Below, one piece after another: positions 41,373 through 51,814 of a stretch of 64,000 nt of DNA. The DNA comes from Roseomonas sp. KE0001 (GTDB lineage: Bacteria; Pseudomonadota; Alphaproteobacteria; Acetobacterales; Acetobacteraceae). The notes under the pieces were generated by a model. The model was not told the DNA's origin. It saw only the letters and a list, made by a program, of their open reading frames with translations, and did not search any database. Both the position numbers and the translations under genes were made by a program. The stretch lies in NCBI RefSeq assembly GCF_016107285.1, contig NZ_RCVQ01000001.1, positions 62,001-126,000 on the forward strand, read 5' to 3'. Position 1 is the stretch's first letter; each line of letters begins with the position of its first letter.

Positions 41373-43493
41373 ATGAGCCTCCGGTCCCTGCTGACCGGAG
41401 GCTTCGGCCTCGTCGGACTGACCGTCGCCCTGCTGATCGGCCTGGCCCTCGGCCGATCGGCGGAGTGGCGATTGCGGGAGAGCATCCTGGCGGAGTTCGC
41501 CGGGGCCGCCGGGCGCATCGCGGAACTGCTGGACCAGGGCCTCTACGAGCGCCGCCGCGACATGGTCTTCCTGGCCTCGCTGGGCCTGATGCGCGACCCC
41601 AGCGCGCCGCTCGCCGCCCGGCGGCAGGTGCTGCGCGACATGCAGGCCGCCTGGCCCGACTACGCCATCCTGATGCTCATCTCGACCGAGGGGCAGGTCC
41701 TGGCGACCGGCAGCGGCCTGCTCGAGGGCGTTGATGTCTCCCGGCGCGCCTATTTCCGGCAGGGCCGCGAGGGGCCCTTCGTAGGCGATGTGCACGACGC
41801 CCGGCTGATGTCGCCGCTGCTGGGCCGGCCGGCCGACGATCCCGCCCGCTTCATCGACCTCGCCGCGCCGGTGCACGGCCCCGATGGCCGCCTGATCGGT
41901 GTCGTCGCCGGGCATCTCTATTCCGAATGGGCGATGGAGGTGCAGCGGAACGTCCTGACGCCGCTGTCCGGGGAGCACCCCGGCATTCACGCCCTGATCG
42001 CCGATGAATCCGGCAGGGTGGTGATCGGTCCGCCGGAGGCGCGCCGGCGCGGCCTGGGCGAGGTCGAGCCGGAAGCCCCGTCGCGGCTGCTCTCGGCCCG
42101 GGCCGACGCCTGGCTGTCCCTGGACGGAAGCCGCCTCATCGGTGTCGCTCCGACCCAGGGCCATCGTGACTTCCTGGGGCTTGGCTGGCGCGTCGTGGTG
42201 ATGCGCGACGCCGCCCTGCCTCTTTCCCCGGTGGCGGCGCTGCGGCATGACGCGCTGCTCTGGGCCCTGCTCGCGGCCGTCGGCGCGGCGCTGCTGGGCT
42301 GGCTGCTGTCGGCGCTGATCACCGCGCCGCTGAGGGCCCTGTCGCGGGCGGCGCGGCGCCTGCGTGACGATCCCGCCACGCCCCTGCCGGCGGGGGGCAT
42401 GATCCATGAGGCCGACGCGCTGTCGGAGGCCCTGCGCGATCTCCTGGCGAGCCTCCGCCGCCGCGAGCAGGAGCTGACCGAGAGCCAGGCTCGCCTGAGC
42501 GCTGTGCTGGAACAGATGCCGGTGGGCGTGATGCTGGCCCAGATGCCGGAAGGGCCCATCATCTTCCAGAACGCCCGCGCGACGGCCATCCTGCAGCGCG
42601 AGTTGACGAGCATCCAAGACCTGCAGCGCTACGGCGCCATCGGCGGCCTGCACGAGGATGGCTCCTCCTACGAGGCGGAGGACTATCCCCTGGCCCGCGC
42701 CGTGCGGCTGGGCGAGAGCGTGGTGCGCGAGACCATGTACTACCGCCATGCCGACGGGCGGCTGCTCACCCTGGAGATGAGCGCGGCGCCGGTTCGCGCC
42801 GGCAGCGGCCGCGACATGCTCGCCGCCTGCACCTTCGACGACGTGACCGAAGCCCGCGCCGCGTCCGAACGGCAGCGCCTGCTGGCCGCCGAGGTGGATC
42901 ACCGCGCCAAGAACGTGCTGGCCGTGGTGCAGGCGACGCTGCGCCTGACCCAGGCGGAGAACACCGACGCCTTCGTCCGGGCGGTGGAGGGCCGGGTCGC
43001 CGCCATGGCCAGGGCGCAGACCCGGCTGGCCGACGCCAACTGGAACGGCGCCGACCTGCGCGCCCTGGTCGAAGGGGAGGTCAAGCCCTTCCTCCTGACG
43101 CGCCTGGGAGACGGTGTCCCGGCCTTCTCGGTCGAGCTGGTCGGGCCGCGGGTCACGCTGACGCCCGAGGCGACACAGCCGATGTCGATGGTGATCCATG
43201 AGCTGGCGGCCAATGCGGCCCGCTATGGCGCGCTCTCCGTCGCCGGCGGCGCCCTGTCCCTGTGCTGGGAGGTGGACGAGGCCGCCGGGCTGCTGCGCCT
43301 GCGCTGGAGCGAGAGCAACGGCCCCGCGGTGGCCGGCCCGCCGGCCCGGCGCGGCTTCGGCGCCCGGCTGATCACGGCCACGCTGCGGGACCAGCTGACG
43401 GGCGCGGTGCGCTGGCAATGGCACGCCTCCGGCCTCGTCTGCGAGCTGCAGGCACCCTTGCGCCGTGTCGCCGTGCTGGCGCAGGTGGCTTAG
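41373..43493 (+). CDS. HWE family sensor histidine kinase with Cache-type sensor and PAS domain
   Basis: A 706-residue membrane kinase. Helix 1 spans about residues 8-26, an extracytoplasmic Cache-like domain about 30-285 (includes VDVSRRAYFRQGREGPFVGD) and helix 2 about 290-312. A HAMP-like segment, a PAS domain (about 375-495) and the kinase core follow. His510 in EVDHRAKNVLA is the phospho-acceptor. HELAANAARYGAL is the N box, RLRWSESNGP holds the HWE-type tryptophan/glutamate, and RRGFGARLI the G box. No response regulator adjoins it. The signal sensed is unknown; Cache domains often bind small metabolites. Confidence 0.9.
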   Translation: MSLRSLLTGGFGLVGLTVALLIGLALGRSAEWRLRESILAEFAGAAGRIAELLDQGLYERRRDMVFLASLGLMRDPSAPLAARRQVLRDMQAAWPDYAILMLISTEGQVLATGSGLLEGVDVSRRAYFRQGREGPFVGDVHDARLMSPLLGRPADDPARFIDLAAPVHGPDGRLIGVVAGHLYSEWAMEVQRNVLTPLSGEHPGIHALIADESGRVVIGPPEARRRGLGEVEPEAPSRLLSARADAWLSLDGSRLIGVAPTQGHRDFLGLGWRVVVMRDAALPLSPVAALRHDALLWALLAAVGAALLGWLLSALITAPLRALSRAARRLRDDPATPLPAGGMIHEADALSEALRDLLASLRRREQELTESQARLSAVLEQMPVGVMLAQMPEGPIIFQNARATAILQRELTSIQDLQRYGAIGGLHEDGSSYEAEDYPLARAVRLGESVVRETMYYRHADGRLLTLEMSAAPVRAGSGRDMLAACTFDDVTEARAASERQRLLAAEVDHRAKNVLAVVQATLRLTQAENTDAFVRAVEGRVAAMARAQTRLADANWNGADLRALVEGEVKPFLLTRLGDGVPAFSVELVGPRVTLTPEATQPMSMVIHELAANAARYGALSVAGGALSLCWEVDEAAGLLRLRWSESNGPAVAGPPARRGFGARLITATLRDQLTGAVRWQWHASGLVCELQAPLRRVAVLAQVA

Positions 43494-43515
43494 CGCGGCG
43501 CCGGGCCTGGTCGGG

Positions 43516-44211
43516 TCAGGACTGGAACAGGCGGCTGTACTGCGTTTCGTGCCACGCGCTCGCCATCGCCAGGGCCGGCGACAGGGTGCCGATCTCGTCG
43601 TCGCTGACGGACTGGGCTCTCCCCGCCGCCTGCTCGATCGCCTCGACGGCCCCGATCAGGATGCGCTGGCCCGCCGTATGGCCGAGCGGAACCAGCCGGA
43701 TGGCGGCCATGACCTGGCCCTCGGCATAGACCCAGAGAAGGCCCCGGAGGGCCGAGGCCGGGGCGATTCGCCAGTGGTGGGCGGCCAGGGCGAAGGCGGC
43801 CGGATAGGTCAGCGCCTGGTCCCGGTACCGCTGTGCGGCGGGAACCTCGAGATCGTCCAGGAGGCGGAGCAGCGCCTCGCCCAGCCGCCGGTCCTCGAGC
43901 CGGAACTCGCGGCTCTCGCGCGCGGCCATGAGCCAGGCATTCGCCGATCCGAAGCCCTCCCGGTCGTCCGCCTCCAGGGCCGTGGCCATGCGCCAGAACA
44001 GCGCGCCATCGAGCTGCGCGACATTGGCCCGGAGCGTTCCGAGGATCCAGTCACGCGCCGCCTGCTCATCGGACACCCAGCCGGCGGAGACCGCCGCCTC
44101 GAGGCCGCGGGAGTAGGAGAAGCCGCCGATGGGCAGGCCCTGGCTGACCAGGCGCAGCAGATGCAAGGGCACGGTTCCGGGAGGACCGGGCAGGGCGGGA
44201 CCGTCCGCCAT
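43516..44211 (-). CDS. ureF: Urease accessory protein UreF
   Basis: A 231-residue all-helical accessory protein that bridges UreD and UreG in nickel delivery. LLRLVSQGLPIGGFSYSRGLE (seen from about residue 18) is the family signature, and RYRDQALTYPAAFALAAHHW and the C-terminal HETQYSRLFQS are typical. It starts 3 bases after ureG ends and is the last gene of the minus-strand arm of the urease locus (ureE-ureG-ureF). Confidence 0.95.
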   Translation of the reverse strand: MADGPALPGPPGTVPLHLLRLVSQGLPIGGFSYSRGLEAAVSAGWVSDEQAARDWILGTLRANVAQLDGALFWRMATALEADDREGFGSANAWLMAARESREFRLEDRRLGEALLRLLDDLEVPAAQRYRDQALTYPAAFALAAHHWRIAPASALRGLLWVYAEGQVMAAIRLVPLGHTAGQRILIGAVEAIEQAAGRAQSVSDDEIGTLSPALAMASAWHETQYSRLFQS

Positions 44212-44214
44212 GGC

Positions 44215-44862
44215 TCAGACCCTCGCCGGGTCCGCCTCCCGCCGGTATGCCGCCAGTCCCCCGAACTCGGTGATGAAGCCGATGACCTCCTCGAGCCCCT
44301 GGCCCCGGGAAAGGTCCGTGAAGCCGAAGGGCCGTGAGCCCCGCATCCGCCCGGCATCGGCGCGCATCACCGAGAGATCGACGTTCACATAGGGCGCAAG
44401 ATCGCTCTTGTTGATGACGAGGAAGTCGGAGCGGGTGATGCCGGGGCCGCCCTTCCGGGGAATCTCCTCCCCCTGGCAGACGGAAATGACGTAGAGCGTC
44501 AGGTCGGCGAGATCGGGCGAGAACGTCGCCGCTAGATTGTCTCCGCCGGATTCGATGAAGATGATGTCGAGATCCGGGATCTTCCGCCGCATCTCGGCGA
44601 TGGCCTGCAGGTTGATCGAGGCATCCTCGCGGATCGCGGTGTGCGGACAGCCGCCGGTCTCGACGCCCATGATGCGCTCCTCGGGCAGCGCCTGCAGGCG
44701 GGCCAGGATCAGCGCATCCTCCTTGGTGTAGATGTCGTTGGTGACGACGGCGATGGAATAGGTCTCGCGCATCGCCTTGCACAGCTTCTCCGTCAGCGTG
44801 GTCTTTCCCGAGCCCACGGGGCCGCCGATGCCGACGCGGAGGGGACCGTTTCTGGACGTCAT
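44215..44862 (-). CDS. ureG: Urease accessory GTPase UreG
   Basis: A 215-residue SIMIBI GTPase that powers urease nickel insertion. P-loop [13 protein letters not shown] (about residues 10-22), metal-binding Cys-Pro-His in [29 protein letters not shown] and the base-specificity motif VINKSDL are intact. ATG at 44862 was preferred to the GTG at 44868. It lies between ureE and ureF on the minus strand. Confidence 0.96.
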   Translation of the reverse strand: MTSRNGPLRVGIGGPVGSGKTTLTEKLCKAMRETYSIAVVTNDIYTKEDALILARLQALPEERIMGVETGGCPHTAIREDASINLQAIAEMRRKIPDLDIIFIESGGDNLAATFSPDLADLTLYVISVCQGEEIPRKGGPGITRSDFLVINKSDLAPYVNVDLSVMRADAGRMRGSRPFGFTDLSRGQGLEEVIGFITEFGGLAAYRREADPARV

Positions 44863-44886
44863 GAGCACGAAAATCCCTGGATTGCG

Positions 44887-45393
44887 TTATCCGCCGGCGG
44901 CCTCATGGCCCTGTGCGGAATGACCGGCATCGCCATGCGAGTGGCCGTGGCCGTGGCCCGAATAGGCACCGCGCAGCGGATCGAATTCGCCCAGGATCTC
45001 CTCGATCTGCGCGCCGAGCCCCTCGAGCATTCCCCGGATGACGGCATCGCGCAGGATCACGATCCGGTCCGGCCCGATCGCCGCGGCCAGATGGCGGTTG
45101 CCGATATGCCAGGCGAGTTCCGTCAGATGCACGGGATCCCGGCCGCGGATCACATAGAGCGGTTCGACCGCGGCGGCGATCTCGACGATGCCGCCGCCCT
45201 CGATTGGCAGCACGTCGCCGGCGGCCAGCACGACGGTTTCGGGGAAGTCGACAAACACCTTCCGGCCATCGGTCAGCTCGATCACGCGGCGGCGCAGATG
45301 ACGTTCGTCATGCTCGAGGACGGCCCGGCCAAGCGTCGGCCCGAGGCCCTCAGTGGCCTTCGGCGCCCGCACAAGGGCAAGGGCTTTCAGCAT
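44887..45393 (-). CDS. ureE: Urease accessory nickel metallochaperone UreE
   Basis: A 168-residue nickel chaperone. The N-terminal domain is followed by the metal-binding domain with WHIGNRHLAA (the conserved dimer-interface histidine). The tail HGHGHSHGDAGHSAQGH is a nickel-binding histidine-rich end. GGAGAG precedes the start. It is the first gene of the minus-strand arm and diverges from ureD across 260 bases. Confidence 0.95.
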   Translation of the reverse strand: MLKALALVRAPKATEGLGPTLGRAVLEHDERHLRRRVIELTDGRKVFVDFPETVVLAAGDVLPIEGGGIVEIAAAVEPLYVIRGRDPVHLTELAWHIGNRHLAAAIGPDRIVILRDAVIRGMLEGLGAQIEEILGEFDPLRGAYSGHGHGHSHGDAGHSAQGHEAAGG

Positions 45394-45476
45394 TCCGTCT
45401 CTCCGTCATGGGCGGCTCCGCTGCGTCAGGATTCCGTGGCGAAGGCCGTACGAACGCTATCGGAAAGACCCAGGCC

Positions 45477-45537
45477 GCACCAGGGGGCCGCACCAGGGGG
45501 GGCCACATGGGGGGCCACACGGGGGCGCACACCAGGG
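45477..45537 (+). repeat. G-run tandem repeat between ureE and ureD
   Basis: About five imperfect 12-13-base units of the form CGCACCAGGGGG follow one another. They give G-runs of 5, 7, 6, 5 and 3 (45483-45487, 45496-45502, 45509-45514, 45521-45525, 45535-45537) with loops of 6 to 9 bases. The plus strand could form a G-quadruplex. It lies in the divergent promoter region of the urease arms. Confidence 0.7.
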
Positions 45538-45653
45538 ACCGGCCGGCCGCCAGGGCAGGGTGCGCGCCGATGACTTCGCCATTGAAAGCATCCGGGAGGA
45601 CCTTCAGACTGCCGCCAGGATCAGATTGATTCGATTGGGAATCCCTGCGTTCA

Positions 45654-46577
45654 ATGGCCGAGACTCCGCCCCCGGTCGCGGTGGGACCACGCCGATCCCC
45701 GGCCACACCCCTGCCGCCCGCCGCTCCGGCCGGCCATGCCCGCCCTGTCGCCCCGCCGGACACCTGGCCGGCGGAGATGGATCTGTGGTTCGCGCGGATC
45801 GCGGACAGGACCCGGCTGGCGCGCCGGCGCCATGTCGGACCCCTGGCCGTGCAACGCCCGTTCCATCCGGAGCGTGACGGCACCTGCCATGTCTATCTCC
45901 TGCATCCGCCGGGCGGCGTGGCGGGCGGTGACAGGCTGAGCCTGCGCTGCCGCCTTGATGCCGGCGCCCGCGTGGTGTTGACTACGCCCGCCGCCACCAA
46001 ATTCTACCGCAGTGAGCACAATGTCTCCATGCAGTCAGCGTGCTTCGAGATCGGGGCCGATGCGGTGTGCGAGTATCTGCCGCAGGAGACGATCCTCTTC
46101 GACGGCGCCGATGCGCGGCTCGACACCCGGATATCGCTTGCCGCCGGCGCCACCTATGTCGGGTGGGACTTCCTGTGCCTCGGCAGGCCCGCCGCGGGCG
46201 AGGGCTTCGGCAGGGGGCGGTTCACCCAACGCATCGAGATCACGCGGGATGGCCGGCCCATCTGGTTCGAGCGCGTCGCCCTCTCGGGCGGGTCGCCGCT
46301 TCTCGGCGCGGCCTTCGCGCTGGCCGGAAAGCCGAGCTGGGGCACGATGGTCTATGCCGGCGCCACCGTCGACGATGCCGCGGAGCGCGTGCGGGCGGCC
46401 ATCGGCGGGGATGGCGACGGGATCTTCTCCGCCAGCCAGGTCGATCAGGTCGTGGTCTGCCGCTATCTCGGGACCAGGGTCGCGGACGGCAAGGCACTCT
46501 TCGCCCGCGCCTGGGACGTCCTGCGGGCGGCGTGCCAGGGCAAGGCGGCCCATCAGCCACGGATCTGGTCGACCTGA
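45654..46577 (+). CDS. ureD: Urease accessory protein UreD
   Basis: A 307-residue scaffold that binds apo-urease and passes nickel from UreG/UreF. Family segments are VYLLHPPGGVAGGDRLSLRC (about residues 80-99), LTTPAATKFYRSE and EYLPQETILFDGADARLDT. The frame is open upstream of 45654 only in other phases; the ATG is weakly preceded by GGGAAT. It heads ureDABC on the plus strand. Confidence 0.94.
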   Translation: MAETPPPVAVGPRRSPATPLPPAAPAGHARPVAPPDTWPAEMDLWFARIADRTRLARRRHVGPLAVQRPFHPERDGTCHVYLLHPPGGVAGGDRLSLRCRLDAGARVVLTTPAATKFYRSEHNVSMQSACFEIGADAVCEYLPQETILFDGADARLDTRISLAAGATYVGWDFLCLGRPAAGEGFGRGRFTQRIEITRDGRPIWFERVALSGGSPLLGAAFALAGKPSWGTMVYAGATVDDAAERVRAAIGGDGDGIFSASQVDQVVVCRYLGTRVADGKALFARAWDVLRAACQGKAAHQPRIWST

Positions 46578-46607
46578 GGCCGGGTCGCCCAGCAGAGGAC
46601 AAAGGCA

Positions 46608-46910
46608 ATGGAACTTCTTCCGCGCGAGAAAGACAAACTCCTGCTTTTCACGGCGGCCCTGCTGGCGGAGAGACGGAAGGCACGCGGCATCAAGCTGAAC
46701 TATCCCGAGGCGGTCGCCTATATCTCGGCGGCGGTCCTGGAGGGCGCGCGGGAAGGCCGCACGGTGGCCGATCTCATGTCCTTCGGCGCGACCCTGCTGA
46801 CGCGCGAGGATGTCATGCCCGGCGTCCCCGAGATGATCGGCAGCGTCCAGGTCGAGGCGACCTTTCCCGACGGAACCAAGCTGGTGACCGTCCACAGCCC
46901 CATTCCATGA
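46608..46910 (+). CDS. ureA: Urease subunit gamma
   Basis: A 100-residue protein matching the full length of the gamma subunit. [20 protein letters not shown] and [14 protein letters not shown] are hallmark segments, and the C-terminus VTVHSPIP is intact. It is the small non-catalytic subunit of the (alpha-beta-gamma)3 enzyme. The gene begins 30 bases after ureD, with AGAGGA upstream. Confidence 0.97.
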   Translation: MELLPREKDKLLLFTAALLAERRKARGIKLNYPEAVAYISAAVLEGAREGRTVADLMSFGATLLTREDVMPGVPEMIGSVQVEATFPDGTKLVTVHSPIP

Positions 46911-46920
46911 GGTCCAGGCC

Positions 46921-47232
46921 ATGATCCCGGGTGAGTTCTTCATCGAGGACGGCGAGATCGAGATCAACGCCGGCCGTGAGACGCGTTCGATCGACGTGGC
47001 GAATTCGGGCGATCGGCCGATCCAGGTCGGCTCGCATTACCATTTCCAGGAGACCAACCCGGCGCTCCACTTCGACCGCGACCAGGCGCGCGGCTTCCGC
47101 CTGAACATCCCGGCGGGAACGGCCGTCCGCTTCGAGCCCGGCCAGTCCCGCAGGGTCGAGCTGGTGGCGCTGGCCGGCGAGCGCGCCGTCTACGGCTTCA
47201 ATGCCAGGATCATGGGAAAGCTGGAGAGCTGA
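46921..47232 (+). CDS. ureB: Urease subunit beta
   Basis: A 103-residue beta subunit, separate from gamma as in most bacteria. [20 protein letters not shown] and the [20 protein letters not shown] core are diagnostic. [21 protein letters not shown] completes the jelly-roll. It lies 10 bases after ureA and one base before ureC. Confidence 0.97.
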   Translation: MIPGEFFIEDGEIEINAGRETRSIDVANSGDRPIQVGSHYHFQETNPALHFDRDQARGFRLNIPAGTAVRFEPGQSRRVELVALAGERAVYGFNARIMGKLES

Positions 47233-47233
47233 G

Positions 47234-48937
<1,704 letters not shown>

Positions 48938-48948
48938 GGGATGGCGCC

Positions 48949-48972
48949 GGCGGGCCTCTCCTGCGGCCCGCC
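48949..48972 (+). terminator. Hairpin downstream of ureC
   Basis: GGCGGGCC and GGCCCGCC form a perfect 8-pair stem with an 8-base loop, 11 bases after the ureC stop. There is no T-tract. A transcript-end hairpin is the likely role. Confidence 0.5.
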
Positions 48973-49014
48973 CCGCCTCCTTCCAGGACGGGATGAAACG
49001 GCTAGCCTGTCCGC

Positions 49015-50427
49015 GTGCCCGTTCCCGACGACTCCAAGACCCCCGATCCCCGGCTGATGGCGGCCATCGTCGCCAGCGCCCTGTTCATGCAGAACCTCGA
49101 CAGCACCGTGGTGGCCACGGCGCTGCCGGCCATGGCCCGCTCCATGGGGGAGGACCCCCTGGTGATGGGCGTCGCCATCACCTCCTATCTGGTGGCGCTG
49201 ACCGTCTTCATCCCGCTGAGTGGCTGGGTGGCCGACCGTTTCGGCGCCAAGCAGGTCTTCATGACCGCCATCGCCACCTTCACCCTGGCCTCGGCCTTCT
49301 GCGGCCTGTCGGGCGGGCTGGCGGAGCTGGTGGCGGCGCGCGTGCTGCAGGGCCTGGGCGGGGCGATGATGGTGCCGGTCGGGCGCCTGCTGCTGCTGCG
49401 CCGGGTCCGCAAGGAGGAGCTGCTCTCGGTCACCACCTGGCTGACCATGCCCGGCCTGCTCGGCCCGCTGCTGGGCCCGCCCGTCGGCGGCCTGCTGACC
49501 GACCTGATCTCCTGGCGCGCCGTCTTCTGGATCAACGTGCCGGTCGGGCTGCTGGGCCTGCTGCTGGTCTGGCGCGTCATCCCCGCCCTGCCGGCCAGTC
49601 TGCCGCCGCCGCCCGATCTGCGGGGCCTGACCCTGGTGGGCCTCGCCCTGGCGCTGCTGATGTTCGCCTTCGAGACGTTGGGCCGCGGCCTGGTGCCGCC
49701 GCTGCTGGCCGAGGCGATGCTGGGCCTCGGCCTGCTGGTGAGCCTGCTAGCGGTGCGCCACTGCCTGCGCGCGCCCCATCCGGCACTCGATTTCAGCCTG
49801 TTGTCGATCCCGAGCTTCCGGGTGCCGAACCTGGCCGGCACGGTGTTCCGCATCGGGGCCGGGGCGGTGCCCTTCCTGGTGCCGCTGGCGCTGCAACTCG
49901 GCTTCGGCGCCAGCGCGGCGCAGAGCGGCATGGTGAGCTTCGCCACCGCGCTCGGCGCCTTCGCCATGAAGCCCATGGCCCGGTTCGCGCTGCGCGCCTT
50001 CGGCTTCCGCGGCGTGCTGGTCTGGAACGCCGTGCTGACGGCGCTCAGCATCGCCGCCTGCGCGGCCTTCCGCCCCGGCTGGCCCATGGCGGCGGTCTTC
50101 GCGGTACTGCTGCTGGGCGGGCTGTTCCGCAGCCTGCATTTCACCACGCTGAACACTTTGGCCTACGCCGAGGTGCCGCAGGAGAAGCTCTCGGCGGCGA
50201 CCAGCCTCTACAGCACCGCCCAGCAGCTGCCGCTGGCACTGGGCGTGGCGCTCGCCTCCGCGGTGCTGCAGGCCAGCGTGGCCCTGAGCGGCCGGAGCGC
50301 GGTGGCGATGCCCGATTTCACGGCGGGGTTCCTGACCGCGGCCCTGCTGACCCTGCTGGCAGCGCCCCTGGCGGCCGGCCTGCCGCGCGATGCGGGGGAG
50401 GGCATCGTCGAGGGCCGCCGGCGCTGA
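49015..50427 (+). CDS. DHA2 family MFS multidrug transporter
   Basis: A 470-residue major facilitator protein with 12-14 predicted helices. NLDSTVVATALPAMARSM (about residues 25-42) is the DHA2-type motif D1, GWVADRFGAKQVFMTAI is motif A and VLQGLGGAMMVPVGRLLLL is motif B. Proton-coupled drug or solute efflux is expected. The GTG at 49015 is the best-placed start, with a weak GGGATGAAA upstream. It stands between urease and the acyltransferase and shows no operon link. Confidence 0.9.
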   Translation: MPVPDDSKTPDPRLMAAIVASALFMQNLDSTVVATALPAMARSMGEDPLVMGVAITSYLVALTVFIPLSGWVADRFGAKQVFMTAIATFTLASAFCGLSGGLAELVAARVLQGLGGAMMVPVGRLLLLRRVRKEELLSVTTWLTMPGLLGPLLGPPVGGLLTDLISWRAVFWINVPVGLLGLLLVWRVIPALPASLPPPPDLRGLTLVGLALALLMFAFETLGRGLVPPLLAEAMLGLGLLVSLLAVRHCLRAPHPALDFSLLSIPSFRVPNLAGTVFRIGAGAVPFLVPLALQLGFGASAAQSGMVSFATALGAFAMKPMARFALRAFGFRGVLVWNAVLTALSIAACAAFRPGWPMAAVFAVLLLGGLFRSLHFTTLNTLAYAEVPQEKLSAATSLYSTAQQLPLALGVALASAVLQASVALSGRSAVAMPDFTAGFLTAALLTLLAAPLAAGLPRDAGEGIVEGRRR

Positions 50428-50479
50428 GCCGGGCCGCCATGACGGGGAGATGAAGCGGCGTCCAGACCGTTTCATGCCT

Positions 50480-50500
50480 TTGTCACGCCAATTGTGACAA
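50480..50500. promoter_or_regulatory. Perfect 7-base inverted repeat upstream of acyltransferase gene
   Basis: TTGTCAC and GTGACAA are separated by 7 bases. It lies 94 bases before the acyltransferase start and 53 after the exporter stop. The TGTCAC/GTGACA dyad has operator-like geometry. No neighbouring regulator gene suggests a binder. Confidence 0.4.
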
Positions 50501-50593
50501 TAAACGCAAACTGCGACGTCTCCGGCCTTGCTAAGGTGCCGTCGACCTCCGCGTCAGGCGGGACCGGGGGCATAGTCCGGAAGGCATCGCAGG

Positions 50594-51805
50594 ATGGATG
50601 GCAGCATGAACCAGAGGCCAGAGACCGCTGCGGGAAGCGTCGTCCGACAGCGCTGGCATGACCTCGACCAGCTGCGGGCCATCCTCATGCTGGCCGGCAT
50701 TCCCTACCATGTCGGCCTGGTCTACGCGGCGCATGCCACCTGGATCGTCGCCTCGCCGGATCGGTCCCAGGTCATGACCTGGTGGCTCCAGTTCAGCCAT
50801 ACCTTCCGCATGCCCGCCTTCTTCCTGATCGCCGGCCTCTTCGCCATGCTGCTGATCCGGCGGCGGGGCAGCGGCCCCTGGCTCGCGGGTCGGCTGCGGC
50901 GCATCGGCATCCCGCTCGCCACCTCCCTGGTGCTGATCAGCCCGCTGATGGTCATGGCCAGCGCCGCCTCGCTGGGCGGCATGGAGAACATCGCCCCCGG
51001 CCTGCTGGCGGAGCTGCGCCAGATCTCCTCTACCTGGACGGTGCATCTCTGGTTCCTGATCTACCTGCTGCTCTATTGCGGCCTCTTCGCCGGGCTTTGC
51101 GGCCTGATCGGGGTCGAGCGGATGGAGCGGGGCGCGGCCTTGCTGGGTGAGGGGCTGGCTCGCCGCCCGGCCCTGGCCTGGATTGCCCTGGCGGCGGCGG
51201 GGCTGACGACGCTCGCCGTCGCCACGGCGGCCAGCCTGGTGGAGGCGAGCTACCTGATCGGCGGCATCTTCGTTCCCGCCGACTTCGTGGCCAACGGGCT
51301 GATGTTCCTGACCGGCGCCCTGCTGGTTCTGCGGCCGGCCTGGCTCGAGGGCTTCCGCCGGCCGAAGCCGGCCGTCTGGGTGCTGGCCTTCCTCGCGGCC
51401 ATCGCCATGGCGGCGGTGCAGAGCGAGGAGGGCACCCTGAACAAGGCCCTGACCTATCTCCTGATGCCGGTGGTCGGCATCCTCTTCTCGCATGTCCTGC
51501 TCTCGGCGGCCCGGCGCTGGCTCGACCGGCCGACCGGCTTCACGCGGCTCATGGTGGATGCCGCCATGACCATGTACCTGGTCCATGTCGTCTTCGTGCT
51601 CTGGCTGTCCGTGCTCTTTCTCGCCGTGCCGCTGCCGGCGGAGCTGGAGATCCTGATCATCGTCCTGCTCACGGGCCTGGGCTCCTATCTGGTCTATCGC
51701 CTGGTCGCCCTGAGCCCGCTGCTGACCTTTCTGTTCAACGGCACGCCGCTCCGGCCATCCCCGGCCTCTGCCGTTCTGGCCGGGAGCGGCGCTGGCCGCG
51801 CCTGA
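50594..51805 (+). CDS. Acyltransferase 3 family membrane protein, OpgC/MdoC-like
   Basis: A 403-residue protein with about ten membrane helices. DLDQLRAILMLAGIPYHVG (about residues 23-41) is the family N-terminal motif with an Arg and a His. FRMPAFFLIAGLFAMLLIRR and VHLWFLIYLLLYCGLFAG are typical of glucan-modifying OpgC and related proteins. GGAAGG precedes the ATG by a normal distance. It probably adds an acyl group to a periplasmic or surface carbohydrate; the acceptor is not known. It converges on the RND gene with a 9-base gap. Confidence 0.85.
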   Translation: MDGSMNQRPETAAGSVVRQRWHDLDQLRAILMLAGIPYHVGLVYAAHATWIVASPDRSQVMTWWLQFSHTFRMPAFFLIAGLFAMLLIRRRGSGPWLAGRLRRIGIPLATSLVLISPLMVMASAASLGGMENIAPGLLAELRQISSTWTVHLWFLIYLLLYCGLFAGLCGLIGVERMERGAALLGEGLARRPALAWIALAAAGLTTLAVATAASLVEASYLIGGIFVPADFVANGLMFLTGALLVLRPAWLEGFRRPKPAVWVLAFLAAIAMAAVQSEEGTLNKALTYLLMPVVGILFSHVLLSAARRWLDRPTGFTRLMVDAAMTMYLVHVVFVLWLSVLFLAVPLPAELEILIIVLLTGLGSYLVYRLVALSPLLTFLFNGTPLRPSPASAVLAGSGAGRA

Positions 51806-51814
51806 GGCGACGCT

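Noticed and set aside
45477-45537. CRISPR-like array
   Set aside because: Units are only 12-13 bases, adjacent and imperfect, with no spacers and no cas genes.
45408-45629. Possible 73-residue peptide with a Gly/His-rich stretch in the ureE-ureD gap
   Set aside because: The His/Gly stretch is only a translation of the G-run tandem repeat. There is no ribosome-binding site and the other frames are equally open.
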